Notes: a model not told the origin generated them from the letters alone. 64,000 nucleotides of DNA from an uncultured Bradyrhizobium sp. (GCF_947648125.1 NZ_CANSMR010000015.1:143009-207008), one strand, 5' to 3'. Shown: positions 29,561-37,980, numbered from the stretch's first letter. Program-made: numbers and translations.

Positions 29561-30982
29561 ATGTGGAATTGGTCCGGAAGCGATCTGAAGCTGCGGTTGA
29601 CATTGCGTGTGGCGGCCGTGTCGATGCTCTGCTTTGCAGCGATCTCCGGCTACTTCCTGATCGAGGCCGACCGTTCAGTGCGCGCCAGGATCGCTGCCGT
29701 TGCCGATGTCGCCGCCAGGACGCTGGAGTTGCAGCAGAGCAAGATCCAGTGGCTGAACAATCCACGCTCCGATTTCCCCGATCTCGACAGCGTTGCCGCC
29801 TCGGTCATGGCGCCCGGCCTGTGCCTCGCGTTTCGCAACAATAACGGCGAGATCAGCCAGCGCTTCTGCGGCGGCACGCAGACCGATACGGCCGCGCCGC
29901 CGCAGGCTTTCGCGGCGCTCTATCGCCGCCTGTTCGATCCCGGCCGGGAGACTGTGCGCCCTGTGATTGCGCGCGGCCAGGCGATCGGCGAGGCCGTGGT
30001 CTGGGTCGATCCGGCGGTGCTGACGACCGAGGCCTGGCACGACGCCGGCCGGCTGATGGCGGTGCTCATGATCGCGCTGCCGCTGCTCTGCGCCCTGGTC
30101 TATGCGGCGCTGTCGCGTGCGCTGCGTCCGACGCGGCTGATCCGCGACGGGCTCGAGCGGATCGCTGCAGGCGACCTCGCCGCGCGCCTGCCGCCGTTCG
30201 ATCTCGCCGAATTGTCGGCGATCGGCGACGTCTTCAATCAGCTCGCCGAGCGCCTCGCTACTGCGCTTGCCGACCGCAACGCGCTGACGCAGAAACTGAT
30301 CGTGGTGCAGGACGAGGAACGCCGACATCTGGCGCGCGAGCTGCATGACGAGTTCGGGCAATCGCTGGCCGCGATCCGCGCGCTGGCCGCCTCGGCGCGC
30401 CTCACCGCGGCGCAAGATTGCCCGCCTTTGCTCGCCGAATGCGACGGCATCGCACGGACCGCGACCGACATGATGGAGACGTTGCGCGGCGCCCTCTTCA
30501 GGTTGCGGCCGCCCGATGTCGACGAACTCGGACTCGCCGCCAGTTTGGAGGGCCTGGTCGCCGGCTGGAACGGCCGCAGCCGGGGGCAGCCGCGGTTCGA
30601 GATCGCCATATCGGGATCGTTCGAACGCATCCCCGCCTCCACCGGCGCCAATCTCTATCGCATCGTGCAGGAGGCGCTCACCAACGCAGCCAAGCACGCC
30701 GGCGCCACGCGCGTCATGCTGCGGCTTGAGATGCGCGAGGCGGCTTCGACCGGCGGCGACAGCGAAATCGTGCTCGCGATCGACGATGATGGCAGGCCCG
30801 GCGATCCCCAGGGCGATCCTCAAGTGAAGTCCGGCATGGGCCTGCTCGGCATGCGCGAGCGGGTCGCCGCGCTCGGCGGGCAGCTGAGCTTCGAGGCGGG
30901 GCAGTCCAGCGGCTCATCGCTCCGCGTCAGTGTTCCCGCCGCGGCCGGCCGAGAGGCCGCATTTGTGGAACGCGCGGCATGA
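29561..30982 (+). CDS. Sensor histidine kinase of the NarX/DegS class
   Basis: Protein of 473 residues. Two membrane helices (about 12-32 and 165-185) enclose a periplasmic domain, then a HAMP segment (RLIRDGLERIAAGDLAARLP). The HisKA_3 box ERRHLARELHDEFGQSLAAI carries His262. A HATPase domain (NLYRIVQEALTNAAKHAGA; GMGLLGMRERVAALGG) closes it. ATG 29,561 follows GAGGA with nine-base spacing. It overlaps the regulator gene by four bases (ATGA). The signal is unknown. Confidence 0.93.
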   Translation: MWNWSGSDLKLRLTLRVAAVSMLCFAAISGYFLIEADRSVRARIAAVADVAARTLELQQSKIQWLNNPRSDFPDLDSVAASVMAPGLCLAFRNNNGEISQRFCGGTQTDTAAPPQAFAALYRRLFDPGRETVRPVIARGQAIGEAVVWVDPAVLTTEAWHDAGRLMAVLMIALPLLCALVYAALSRALRPTRLIRDGLERIAAGDLAARLPPFDLAELSAIGDVFNQLAERLATALADRNALTQKLIVVQDEERRHLARELHDEFGQSLAAIRALAASARLTAAQDCPPLLAECDGIARTATDMMETLRGALFRLRPPDVDELGLAASLEGLVAGWNGRSRGQPRFEIAISGSFERIPASTGANLYRIVQEALTNAAKHAGATRVMLRLEMREAASTGGDSEIVLAIDDDGRPGDPQGDPQVKSGMGLLGMRERVAALGGQLSFEAGQSSGSSLRVSVPAAAGREAAFVERAA

Positions 30983-31641
30983 GCAATACGGCGCGAACCA
31001 TCATGCTGGTCGACGACCACGCCGTCGTTCGGGAAGGCTACCGGGCGATGCTGCAGAAGCAGCCGGGCCTCGCCGTCGTGGCCGAGGCCTCCGACGGCGT
31101 CGAGGCCTACCGCCTTTACAAGGAGACCGGGCCCGACCTCGTCATCATGGACCTGTCGATGCCCGGCATCGGCGGCATCGAGGCCATCCGGCGCCTCAGG
31201 CAGTGGGACAAGCGCGCAAAGATCCTGGTGTTCACCATGCACCAGAACGCGGCGTTTGCCGTGCAAGCGATCCGCGCCGGCGCGAGCGGCTATGTCACCA
31301 AGACCAGCCCGCCGGAGACGCTGGTGCATGCCGTGATGGATGCGCTGTCCGGCAAGATCGCGATCAGTCCGGATATCGACCACGAACTCGCGCTCAGCCA
31401 CCTCGCCGGCGAGCGCGCAGCCGCCGACCTCCTGACTGCGCGGGAATTCGAGGTGCTGCGCATGCTGCTCGCGGAGAAGACCACCGACGAGATCGCCGAG
31501 ACGCTGCACCTCAGCCCCAAGACGGTCGCGAACTTGCATTCCCTGATCAAGGACAAGCTCGGCGTTGGCACGGACATCGAGTTGGTCCGCCTCGCGCTGC
31601 GGCAGGGCATCCTCACGCAGATCGATCTGGGCGAACGGTGA
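30979..31641 (+). CDS. NarL/FixJ-family response regulator
   Basis: Protein of 220 residues: receiver domain (DDH acidic cluster near residue 12, phospho-acceptor Asp in LVIMDLSMPG, Lys in YVTKTS) and LuxR-type helix-turn-helix at the C-terminus (LTAREFEVLRMLLAEKTTDEIAETLHLSPKTVANLH; quoted in part: TDEIAETLHLSPKTVANL). It is translationally coupled to the kinase upstream. Candidate targets are the divergent exported protein gene at 28,397 and its own operon. Confidence 0.94.
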   Translation: MSNTARTIMLVDDHAVVREGYRAMLQKQPGLAVVAEASDGVEAYRLYKETGPDLVIMDLSMPGIGGIEAIRRLRQWDKRAKILVFTMHQNAAFAVQAIRAGASGYVTKTSPPETLVHAVMDALSGKIAISPDIDHELALSHLAGERAAADLLTAREFEVLRMLLAEKTTDEIAETLHLSPKTVANLHSLIKDKLGVGTDIELVRLALRQGILTQIDLGER

Positions 31642-31698
31642 GCCCGCATCGCCGAACGACTGAGGCTGCGCCACGACCGTTCCCGCCTTGCGGGCAGG

Positions 31699-31727
31699 TT
31701 GACGAGACCGGACAGACAATCCAGAAT
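31699..31727 (+). promoter_or_regulatory. Candidate promoter of the Thr leader / thrS-like gene
   Basis: TTGACG (31,699-31,704), a 17-base spacer and CAGAAT (31,722-31,727). Initiation about seven bases on would fall at the leader ATG (31,734), giving a leaderless leader mRNA. The -10 is only a partial consensus match. Confidence 0.45.
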
Positions 31728-31733
31728 AGCAAC

Positions 31734-31811
31734 ATGCGCAACATCTGTTCCATGTCTTTGACCACCGCGACGACCAGCCTTGGCGGGTCGTCTCCTGGTC
31801 GCATGCGGTAA
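31734..31811 (+). CDS. Threonine leader peptide (candidate attenuator ORF)
   Basis: 25-codon open frame containing Thr-Thr-Ala-Thr-Thr (ACC ACC GCG ACG ACC, bases 31,761-31,775), ending TAA at 31,809. An internal ATG at 31,752 gives a 19-residue version. The Thr codons overlap the 5' arm of a hairpin (GACGACC 31,769-31,775 with GGTCGTC 31,786-31,792). Bases 31,782-31,787 (GGCGGG) can instead pair with CCCGCC (31,835-31,840) in the downstream terminator. This is the classic leader-peptide geometry: a ribosome stalled at Thr codons would free the antiterminator. It has no ribosome-binding site and may be leaderless, as the Sinorhizobium trpL leader is. Confidence 0.65.
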   Translation: MRNICSMSLTTATTSLGGSSPGRMR

Positions 31812-31832
31812 CAGACTGCACAACCAGACAAG

Positions 31833-31861
31833 GCCCCGCCGGCGACGGACGGGGCTTTTTT
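31833..31861 (+). terminator. Attenuator terminator before the thrS-like gene
   Basis: GCCCCGCC pairs with GG-A-CGGGGC (one bulged A), followed by six T residues. It stands between the leader stop and the synthetase start, 47 bases before the ATG, so it must be bypassed for expression. Its 5' arm overlaps the proposed antiterminator partner. Confidence 0.8.
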
Positions 31862-31907
31862 CATGCGCAAAACTCGTCCGCGCTGCTTCCAATCAGGAGA
31901 GCATGCT

Positions 31908-33110
31908 ATGGACGATCTCGATCACAGAAGCCTCGGAACGCGTCTCGATCTTTGGCACATCCAGGAGGATGCGCCAGGGATGGTGTTCTGGCATCCGCGT
32001 GGCAACACGCTTTATCGTGTCCTGGAGGACTACATCCGCCGCAAAATGCGCCGGTTGGGCTATGCAGAGGTGCGAACGCCCCAGCTGCTGCCCCGCGAGG
32101 TTTGGATTCAAAGCGGCCATTGGGAGAAATTCGGCGCGCACATGTTCGGCTTTGCCGACGGCGAGCGCGCAATGGCACTCAAGCCGATGTCCTGTCCCTG
32201 CCACGTCCAGATCTTCAACAAGCGCCTGCGCTCCTGGCGCGACCTGCCGCTGCGCTACGCCGAGTTCGGCATCTGCCACCGCGATGAGCCGTCAGGCTCC
32301 CTGCACGGGCTGATGCGCACGCGCGGCTTCGAGCAGGACGACGCCCATGTGTTCTGCCGCGAGCAGGACGTGCCCAATGAAGTCGCCCGCTTCGTTGCGC
32401 TGCTGTCGGAAGTCTATGCCGAGTTCGGCTTCCCGGCGCCTGAGGTGTCGCTCTCCACCCGGCCGGCTGCGCGCGCAGGTTCAGACGAATTATGGGATTG
32501 GGCGGAAACGACCCTTGCCGCGGCCGCGCGCCCATGCGGCCTGTCGTACACGATCCAGCCCGGCGAAGGCGCCTTCTACGGGCCCAAGCTGGAGTTTGCG
32601 CTGCGCGATCGGCTGGGCCGATCCTGGCAATGCGGAACGGTTCAGCTCGACAGCGTTCTGCCGGGCTGTCTCGACGCGTCGTATGTCGGACCGGACGGCA
32701 ATCGCGCGATCCCGGTAATGATCCACCATGCAGTGTTCGGTTCGATCGGTCGCTTCATCGCGATGCTGCTTGAACATCACGCCGGCGCGCTGCCGTTCTG
32801 GCTGTCGCCCGACCAGGTTGCGGTCGCGCCGATCTCGCGTGATCATTACGATTACGCGGTCAAGGTTCTCGATGCACTCGAAGCTCAAGGCATCAGAGGC
32901 GTTCTGTTCGCCGGCGCCGACACGCTGTCGCGACGGATCGTTGCCGCGCATGAGGCGAGTATTCCTGTGGTGGCCGTCGTCGGGCAGCGTGAAGCGCAAC
33001 AGGGCACCGTGAGCCTCCGCGAGCGCGTCGGGGCCGTTTCTGTTTTGCCGTTGGCTGACGCGGTCCGGGCGCTTCGACGGCGTGCTCGTCCGGGCCAGAA
33101 CGCCGAGTGA
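31908..33110 (+). CDS. Threonyl-tRNA synthetase-like protein lacking TGS and editing domains
   Basis: 400 residues against about 640 for standard ThrRS. It starts directly in the class II catalytic core (GMVFWHPRGNTLYRVLEDYI, motif 1 region). Zn ligands are conserved (MSCPCHVQI; CHRDEPSGSLHGLM; PVMIHHAVFGS), as are motif 2 and motif 3 residues, and the anticodon-binding domain is complete (VAVAPISRDHYDYAVKVLDAL). The N-terminal TGS and N2 editing domains are absent. The start is ATG 31,908 behind CAGGAGA. It is preceded by the Thr-codon leader and terminator. It is probably a second, regulated ThrRS used when the main enzyme is limiting or inhibited; that is inference. Confidence 0.88.
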   Translation: MDDLDHRSLGTRLDLWHIQEDAPGMVFWHPRGNTLYRVLEDYIRRKMRRLGYAEVRTPQLLPREVWIQSGHWEKFGAHMFGFADGERAMALKPMSCPCHVQIFNKRLRSWRDLPLRYAEFGICHRDEPSGSLHGLMRTRGFEQDDAHVFCREQDVPNEVARFVALLSEVYAEFGFPAPEVSLSTRPAARAGSDELWDWAETTLAAAARPCGLSYTIQPGEGAFYGPKLEFALRDRLGRSWQCGTVQLDSVLPGCLDASYVGPDGNRAIPVMIHHAVFGSIGRFIAMLLEHHAGALPFWLSPDQVAVAPISRDHYDYAVKVLDALEAQGIRGVLFAGADTLSRRIVAAHEASIPVVAVVGQREAQQGTVSLRERVGAVSVLPLADAVRALRRRARPGQNAE

Positions 33111-33345
33111 ACTCGCTGCGCGTTGTCCGCTGTGCCGGGAGCTCCGCGGCCCAAACAAAGGGCCCCAGCGAGGGGGTACACGCTGAGGCCAGAGCAACTT
33201 GGTCACGCGATCCTAGACCTCGCCACGGCACTTTGCTTTGCTCCTTCGGAGTACCGGACTCATACGGAGCCGAAGACTGAACCTTATTGCTCTCTCGCGC
33301 GTATCCATGACGTCAGGATTTTGCCATTCTTCCTGGGGCTAGAAC

Positions 33346-33382
33346 CAACGCCGCCCGTCGTATTTCAATGCGGGCGGCGTTG
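33346..33382. repeat. 12-bp hairpin downstream of the thrS-like gene
   Basis: CAACGCCGCCCG pairs perfectly with CGGGCGGCGTTG across a 13-base loop. Few T residues follow, so it may act as a weak terminator or an mRNA 3' stabiliser. Between 33,111 and 34,125 only this hairpin, a tiny open frame and a palindrome pair were found. Confidence 0.6.
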
Positions 33383-33523
33383 TGCGTTTCCGGCCTGCAA
33401 CGAGACGCGACCCTGGCGTGCCGACGCAGCTGGATATTGATGAGAGTTCCCGACAGGAACCGGAACGGATATCAGCCGACGTGAGTTGGACAGCATGATC
33501 TTGAAGGATGGAGCGTCATCACA

Positions 33524-33631
33524 GTGAGCCGAAAAACCCTGCAGGCACGTTCAGAGCAGGCGCTCGTCGTCGTCATCCTCAGCACCGGCGCGCTGATCGC
33601 CTACCTCGGCCTAGCGCTTTCCAGGATATGA
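33524..33631 (+). CDS. Possible 35-residue membrane peptide
   Basis: GTG-initiated open frame with a short charged N-terminus and one membrane helix (ALVVVILSTGALIAYLGLAL). A GGATGGAG stretch lies 9-16 bases upstream. Small single-helix peptides of this kind are common in Bradyrhizobium intergenic space, but nothing else supports it. Confidence 0.3.
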   Translation: MSRKTLQARSEQALVVVILSTGALIAYLGLALSRI

Positions 33632-33822
33632 GAGGTCTGCCCGGCGGCCAAGTCGCTGCGCATCGAAAGCCCGTAAGGCCCAATCACTGATTTGCCCGCC
33701 GGTGCAAACCTCCACCGCAAAAATATTTCGCTTTATCGGAAGTCAAACTCATCGCTCAGGGCCCATGGGCGATGACACCACGCAGTGACGGCGCGTCGCA
33801 TCGCGCGAGAACCGTCCTCATC

Positions 33823-33943
33823 GTCGTCCTGGCGAAAGCCAGGACCCATTACCCCAAGTGCCCATTGTTGCGCGACGCTGGGGCCGCGATCCCGTTCATC
33901 ACCGAACGCGGTGGTTATGGGTCCTGGCTTTCGCCAGGACGAC
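33823..33943. repeat. Inverted pair of GTCCTGGC palindromic repeats
   Basis: Two 20-bp palindromes, GTCCTGGCGAAAGCCAGGAC (33,826-33,845) and GTCCTGGCTTTCGCCAGGAC (33,921-33,940), are inverted copies of each other; similarity continues into the flanks (GTCGTCC and ACCCAT). This is a known type of dispersed intergenic repeat in Bradyrhizobium. Confidence 0.8.
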
Positions 33944-34125
33944 TATTGGGGAGATCTCGAGTTCGTCTCTATCACCGTCACCCGGAGGAGCGCGGAATTG
34001 AAAGTTTGGCCGTGGCCGTGAGCCTGCTTTCGCAGGGACGACACCCCGCCGCCATCGTCGCATGCCTGCCGCACAAATCGAGGACATTGCCGCCCGCCCG
34101 CAATTCTCGTACACGGTTTCACGCA

Positions 34126-34752
34126 ATGACCTCGCAACTCTCTCCCGATTCCGTCGACGTGCTGCTGTTCGATATCGGCCGCGTCGTGCTCGACATCAAC
34201 TTCGAGAAGGTGATGGCGCACTGGGCGCAGCATGCCGGCTGCGCTCCGGCCGACCTCGCCACGCGCTTTGTCGTCGACGACAGCTTCAAGCATCACGAGA
34301 TCGGCCGGATCGACGACGCGGCGTTCTTCGCAAACCTGCGCCGGACGCTCGGCATCGACATCACCGATGCGCAGTTCCTCGAAGGCTGGAATGCGATCTT
34401 CACCGGCGAGATGCCGGGGATCGCCCCCCTGCTCGCGACCGCCGCGAAGCGGATGCCGCTCTACGCCTTCTCCAACACCAATCCGGCCCATGTCGCGCAT
34501 TTCTCGGTCATCCATGCCGAGCTGCTGAGCCATTTCCGCAACGTCTTCCTGTCCTCGACGATCGGCTTTCGGAAACCCGACGCCGAAGCCTACGATCATG
34601 TGGTAAAAGCCATCGGCGTGCCGGCGTCGCGGATCCTGTTCTTCGACGACCTGGCCGCTAATATCGAAGGCGCGCGGGCGCGCGGCCTTCATGCCATCCA
34701 CGTGACATCGACGGATGACGTGGCGAGGGCTCTGACCGCACTTGGTATGTGA
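34126..34752 (+). CDS. HAD-IA family hydrolase
   Basis: Haloacid-dehalogenase superfamily phosphatase of 208 residues. Motif I is LLFDIGRVVLDIN (nucleophile Asp, though the second Asp of DxD is replaced by Gly), motif II YAFSNTN, and motif III/IV IGFRKPDAEAY and LFFDDLAANIEGA. The Gly at the DxD second position is seen in the YihX-like subgroup as DxGxV (DIGRV here). Physiological substrate unknown, probably a sugar phosphate. Start ATG 34,126 is chosen by alignment with the family opening. It ends 23 bases before moeA. Confidence 0.85.
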   Translation: MTSQLSPDSVDVLLFDIGRVVLDINFEKVMAHWAQHAGCAPADLATRFVVDDSFKHHEIGRIDDAAFFANLRRTLGIDITDAQFLEGWNAIFTGEMPGIAPLLATAAKRMPLYAFSNTNPAHVAHFSVIHAELLSHFRNVFLSSTIGFRKPDAEAYDHVVKAIGVPASRILFFDDLAANIEGARARGLHAIHVTSTDDVARALTALGM

Positions 34753-34775
34753 TTAGGAATTGAGGAGCTCTGAGC

Positions 34776-35987
34776 GTGGCCCTGATGCCGGTTGCCGATG
34801 CCCTGTCCGCCGTCCTCGCCGATGCCGACCCGCTGCCGGAGGAGATGGTCGCGCTCGATGCCGCCTACCACCGCACCCTGGCGCGCGACCTCGCCGCCCG
34901 GCGCACCCAGCCGCCGCAGCCGATGTCGGCGATGGACGGCTACGCCGTGCGCGCGGCCGACGCTGGTGATCTGAAGGCCCGGCTCAAAGTGATCGGCGAA
35001 GTCGCCGCCGGCCGGCCGTTCGAGCGCCCGGTCGGCGCCGGCGAAGCGGTGCGGATCTTCACCGGCGGTGTGATCCCCCACGGCGCCGACGCCGTCATCA
35101 TCCAGGAAGACACCGCGGTCGACGGCGACCACATCACGATCACCGAGCCAGCTGCCGCCGGACGGCACATCCGCCCCGCCGGCGTCGATTTCCGTGAGGG
35201 CGACGTGCTGCTCGCCGCCGGCAGCCGCCTCTCCGACCGCGCGCTGTCGCTGGCGGCCGCCATGAACTATCCGGACCTCGCGGTGCACCGCCGCCCGAAG
35301 GTCGCGGTGCTGGCGACTGGCGACGAGCTGGTGATGCCGGGCTCGCAGCCCGGCCCGGGCCAGATCGTCTATTCCAACGGCTACGCGCTGGGGGCGCTGG
35401 TGCGCGCCGAGGGCGCCGAGACCGTCGATCTCGGGGTTGCCGCCGACACGGTGGAAGCGACCACCGCCGGCATCCGCCGGGCCCGCGAGACCGGCGCCGA
35501 CATCCTGATCACGACCGGCGGCGCCTCGGTCGGCGACCACGACCTGGTCAAGCAGTCGCTGGAGGCCGAGGGCGTCGAGATGACGTTCTGGCGGATCGCG
35601 ATGCGGCCCGGCAAGCCGATGATGCATGGCCGGCTCGGCGCGATGCGGGTGATCGGCCTGCCCGGTAATCCGGTATCCTCCTATATCTGCGCCTTCCTGT
35701 TTCTGGTGCCGTTGATTCGGGCGCTGAGCGGCCGAAAAGCCGTCCATCATGTCCGCGCGAGCGCCCTGCTCGGCCGCGACCTCGCCGCCAACGACCAGCG
35801 CGAGGACTATCTGCGCGCACGCCTCGAAGAGCGCGAGGACGGCACGCTGATCGCAACGCCTGTCATGCAGCAGGACTCGTCGTTGCTCGGGAATCTCGCT
35901 GCGGCACGGGCACTTCTCGTGCGTCCGCCGTTTGCGCCTGCCGCCGTCAAAGGCAGCGAATGCGAGATCCTGACGCTGCCCGAGTGA
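34776..35987 (+). CDS. moeA: Molybdopterin molybdenumtransferase
   Basis: Inserts molybdate into adenylylated molybdopterin. 403 residues, full length. Motifs: PMSAMDGYAVRA, IFTGGVIPHGADAV, VLATGDELV, ILITTGGASVGDHD (MPT-binding), MRPGKPMMHG and GLPGNPVSS. GTG 34,776 has GAGGAG eight bases upstream and is preferred over ATG 34,785. It works with MoaC encoded 16 kb upstream. Confidence 0.97.
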   Translation: MALMPVADALSAVLADADPLPEEMVALDAAYHRTLARDLAARRTQPPQPMSAMDGYAVRAADAGDLKARLKVIGEVAAGRPFERPVGAGEAVRIFTGGVIPHGADAVIIQEDTAVDGDHITITEPAAAGRHIRPAGVDFREGDVLLAAGSRLSDRALSLAAAMNYPDLAVHRRPKVAVLATGDELVMPGSQPGPGQIVYSNGYALGALVRAEGAETVDLGVAADTVEATTAGIRRARETGADILITTGGASVGDHDLVKQSLEAEGVEMTFWRIAMRPGKPMMHGRLGAMRVIGLPGNPVSSYICAFLFLVPLIRALSGRKAVHHVRASALLGRDLAANDQREDYLRARLEEREDGTLIATPVMQQDSSLLGNLAAARALLVRPPFAPAAVKGSECEILTLPE

Positions 35988-36049
35988 GGCTCTCACGGCC
36001 CGCCGACTGCGCGTTGCCGGTTACATTCACCGGAAATTAAGTGGTTGCG

Positions 36050-36064
36050 GAACACATATCGAAC
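36050..36064. promoter_or_regulatory. Alphaproteobacterial SOS (LexA) box
   Basis: GAAC-ACATATC-GAAC, an exact match to the GAAC-N7-GAAC (GTTC-N7-GTTC) alphaproteobacterial LexA site, 153 bases upstream of lexA. A second, imperfect GTTC-N7-GTTT follows at 36,076-36,090. Indicates lexA autoregulation. Confidence 0.85.
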
Positions 36065-36217
36065 ATATAGTGTCCGTTCATGATTTGTTTCGAGTACTGG
36101 TGTCTACAATTGGGAGGCCGCGAGGGAGCGCTCGTCATGAGCACCGTGCTCCTGAGGTCAGGCCCCGCCTGAAAGTCTCGGAATCGAACGACGCTATCAA
36201 CCGGGGGAATACTCGAG

Positions 36218-36922
36218 ATGCTCACGCGCAAACAGTACGAACTTCTGCGTTTCATCAATGAACGCCTGAAAGAGGCCGGCGTACCGCCCTCCTTCGACGA
36301 GATGAAGGATGCGCTCGACCTGCGCTCGAAGTCCGGTATCCACCGCCTGATCACTGCGCTGGAGGAGCGCGGCTTCATCCGCCGCCTGCCCAACCGCGCC
36401 CGCGCCATCGAGGTCATCAAGCTGCCCGAGCTCTCGGCCGGCGGCGGCAACGGCCGCCGCGGCTTCACGCCGAGCGTCATCGAAGGCACCCTCGGCAAGC
36501 GCACCAGCACACCGCCGATCGCCGAGGACGACGGCAACCGTCCGGTCGCGGTCCCCGTGATGGGCCGGATCGCCGCCGGTACGCCGATCGAGGCGCTCCA
36601 GACCCGCAGCCACACCATCAGCGTGCCGCCCGACATGCTCGGCGCCGGCGAGCACTATGCGCTGGAAGTGCGCGGCGACTCGATGGTCGACGCCGGCATC
36701 CTCGACGGCGACATGGCGCTGATCCAGCGCAACGACGTCGCCAACACCGGCGACATCGTGGTGGCGCTGATCGACGAGGAGGAAGCCACCCTGAAGCGCT
36801 TCCGCCGCCGCGGCGCGTCGATCGCGCTGGAGCCGGCCAACACCGCCTATGAAGTGCGCATCCTGCCGCCGAACCGGGTCCGCATCCAGGGCAAGCTGAT
36901 CGGCCTCTACCGCAAATACTGA
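36218..36922 (+). CDS. lexA: LexA repressor
   Basis: SOS repressor and self-cleaving S24 protease of 234 residues. N-terminal winged helix opens [20 protein letters not shown] and continues [20 protein letters not shown]. The cleavage region has AAGTP (Ala-Gly bond), the catalytic Ser is in [13 protein letters not shown] and the Lys in [10 protein letters not shown]. The SOS box upstream fits autoregulation. It sits beside comEC as in related genomes. Confidence 0.97.
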   Translation: MLTRKQYELLRFINERLKEAGVPPSFDEMKDALDLRSKSGIHRLITALEERGFIRRLPNRARAIEVIKLPELSAGGGNGRRGFTPSVIEGTLGKRTSTPPIAEDDGNRPVAVPVMGRIAAGTPIEALQTRSHTISVPPDMLGAGEHYALEVRGDSMVDAGILDGDMALIQRNDVANTGDIVVALIDEEEATLKRFRRRGASIALEPANTAYEVRILPPNRVRIQGKLIGLYRKY

Positions 36923-37178
36923 ATTTCAAATACTTGCGGCGGCAGGGAACGAGCAACACATCGGATCGTTCCTTGAATGATAGCGTAACGTGCTGTTTGC
37001 CCGATGCGCTCCGATACCTCTCACGCAGCGTCGCGTGTTTGTGATTGGGGCGTTCGGCCGCCAGTCGTACAATCGCCCAGAAACGAGGAGACACTCGTTC
37101 GCTATCGTCCACTCTGGTAGAGGCCCTATGCCTCAAGGAGAGGCACGGGTCGCTACCCTCGAACAGAGGAGCCATCCG

Positions 37179-37607
37179 ATGTGTGACTATAGTCTGCACG
37201 CCGTGGCGTCGCGCCCCGCCATTGTTGGAGAGACGCTGATCACCACGACTTTCCGCGGCACGTCGACCCGCGGCTTTGCTTCGGAGAACGATCCCACTGT
37301 CGCGGTCTGCATGCTGCCGGGCACCGAGCTCGCCTTCACCGAGAACGTTCGCTACGACAGCCGCTGGATCTGGACCAAGACGATGAACTTCCGCGTCGGC
37401 GTGTTCAACGAAGTCGAGCCCGACGTTCCCGATCGCCATCATGACGCGGTCGAATTCCCCGACGGCAGCCATGTGCTGGTGACCCAGCTCGTCGAGGGAC
37501 AACGCGTCAGCGTGCTGCAATTGCCGGCACTACATCCGCCGGTCGAGCAGAAGCCGAAGGTTGTGGAGCGGCGGCCATCCGCATTTGCGTCGCTGTTTTT
37601 GGGTTGA
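37179..37607 (+). CDS. Conserved protein of unknown function
   Basis: 142 residues starting MCDYSLHAVASRPA, with a beta-rich core (ENVRYDSRWIWTKTMNFRVGVF, shown in part as SRWIWTKTMNFRVG) and a C-terminal tail ending ASLFLG. I do not recognise a characterised family, though the gene looks like a conserved rhizobial single-copy protein. ATG 37,179 is eight bases after AGAGGA. No signal peptide. Confidence 0.75.
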   Translation: MCDYSLHAVASRPAIVGETLITTTFRGTSTRGFASENDPTVAVCMLPGTELAFTENVRYDSRWIWTKTMNFRVGVFNEVEPDVPDRHHDAVEFPDGSHVLVTQLVEGQRVSVLQLPALHPPVEQKPKVVERRPSAFASLFLG

Positions 37608-37749
37608 ACGCATCGTCGCCGCGGAATGAGCTGTCCGGCGGCGAGTGACCTAAGCGATTTCGAGCGACCCCGGACGCAGGGTTCCGGGGCGCAGCTGGAG
37701 AATTGCGTCGGCGCGCGCCTTGGCGCATCATCGGGCACGGAGGACGTGC

Positions 37750-37980
37750 GTGGTGGTCGACAAGGTCACATGGCAAAAGGCTGGACGCGTCACGGAGCCG
37801 GGCCGCTACATGTTCCGGTTCGGCTGGCTGACGGTGACGGCTGACGACCTGAAGGTCTGGGAGCAGTTTCCCGAGGCTTCCTTCACCCTCGTCAAGAAGC
37901 CCGACGCCGGCCCCGACTCCGACGAATACCATCTCGGCCTGTTTGAATTGCCGACCGGCCCCTCGCCCGACAACCGCTAA
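37750..37980 (+). CDS. Small conserved protein of unknown function
   Basis: 76 residues. Aromatic and charged, with the core RYMFRFGWLTVTADDLKVWE followed by FTLVKKP and an acidic tail. GTG 37,750 is preceded by GGAGG at the right distance; the frame upstream looks non-coding. It converges on the comEC 3' fragment and their stop codons overlap by four bases. Confidence 0.7.
   Translation: MVVDKVTWQKAGRVTEPGRYMFRFGWLTVTADDLKVWEQFPEASFTLVKKPDAGPDSDEYHLGLFELPTGPSPDNR

Noticed and set aside
31682-31694. CCCGC-CTT-GCGGG hairpin after the NarL-type regulator as a terminator
   Set aside because: Only 5 bp and no T-run; it may be incidental. The strong terminator of the region is the attenuator at 31,833.
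37668-37689. CCCCGGA/TCCGGGG hairpin downstream of the 37,179 gene as a terminator
   Set aside because: 7-bp stem without a T-run; not distinctive in this GC-rich DNA.
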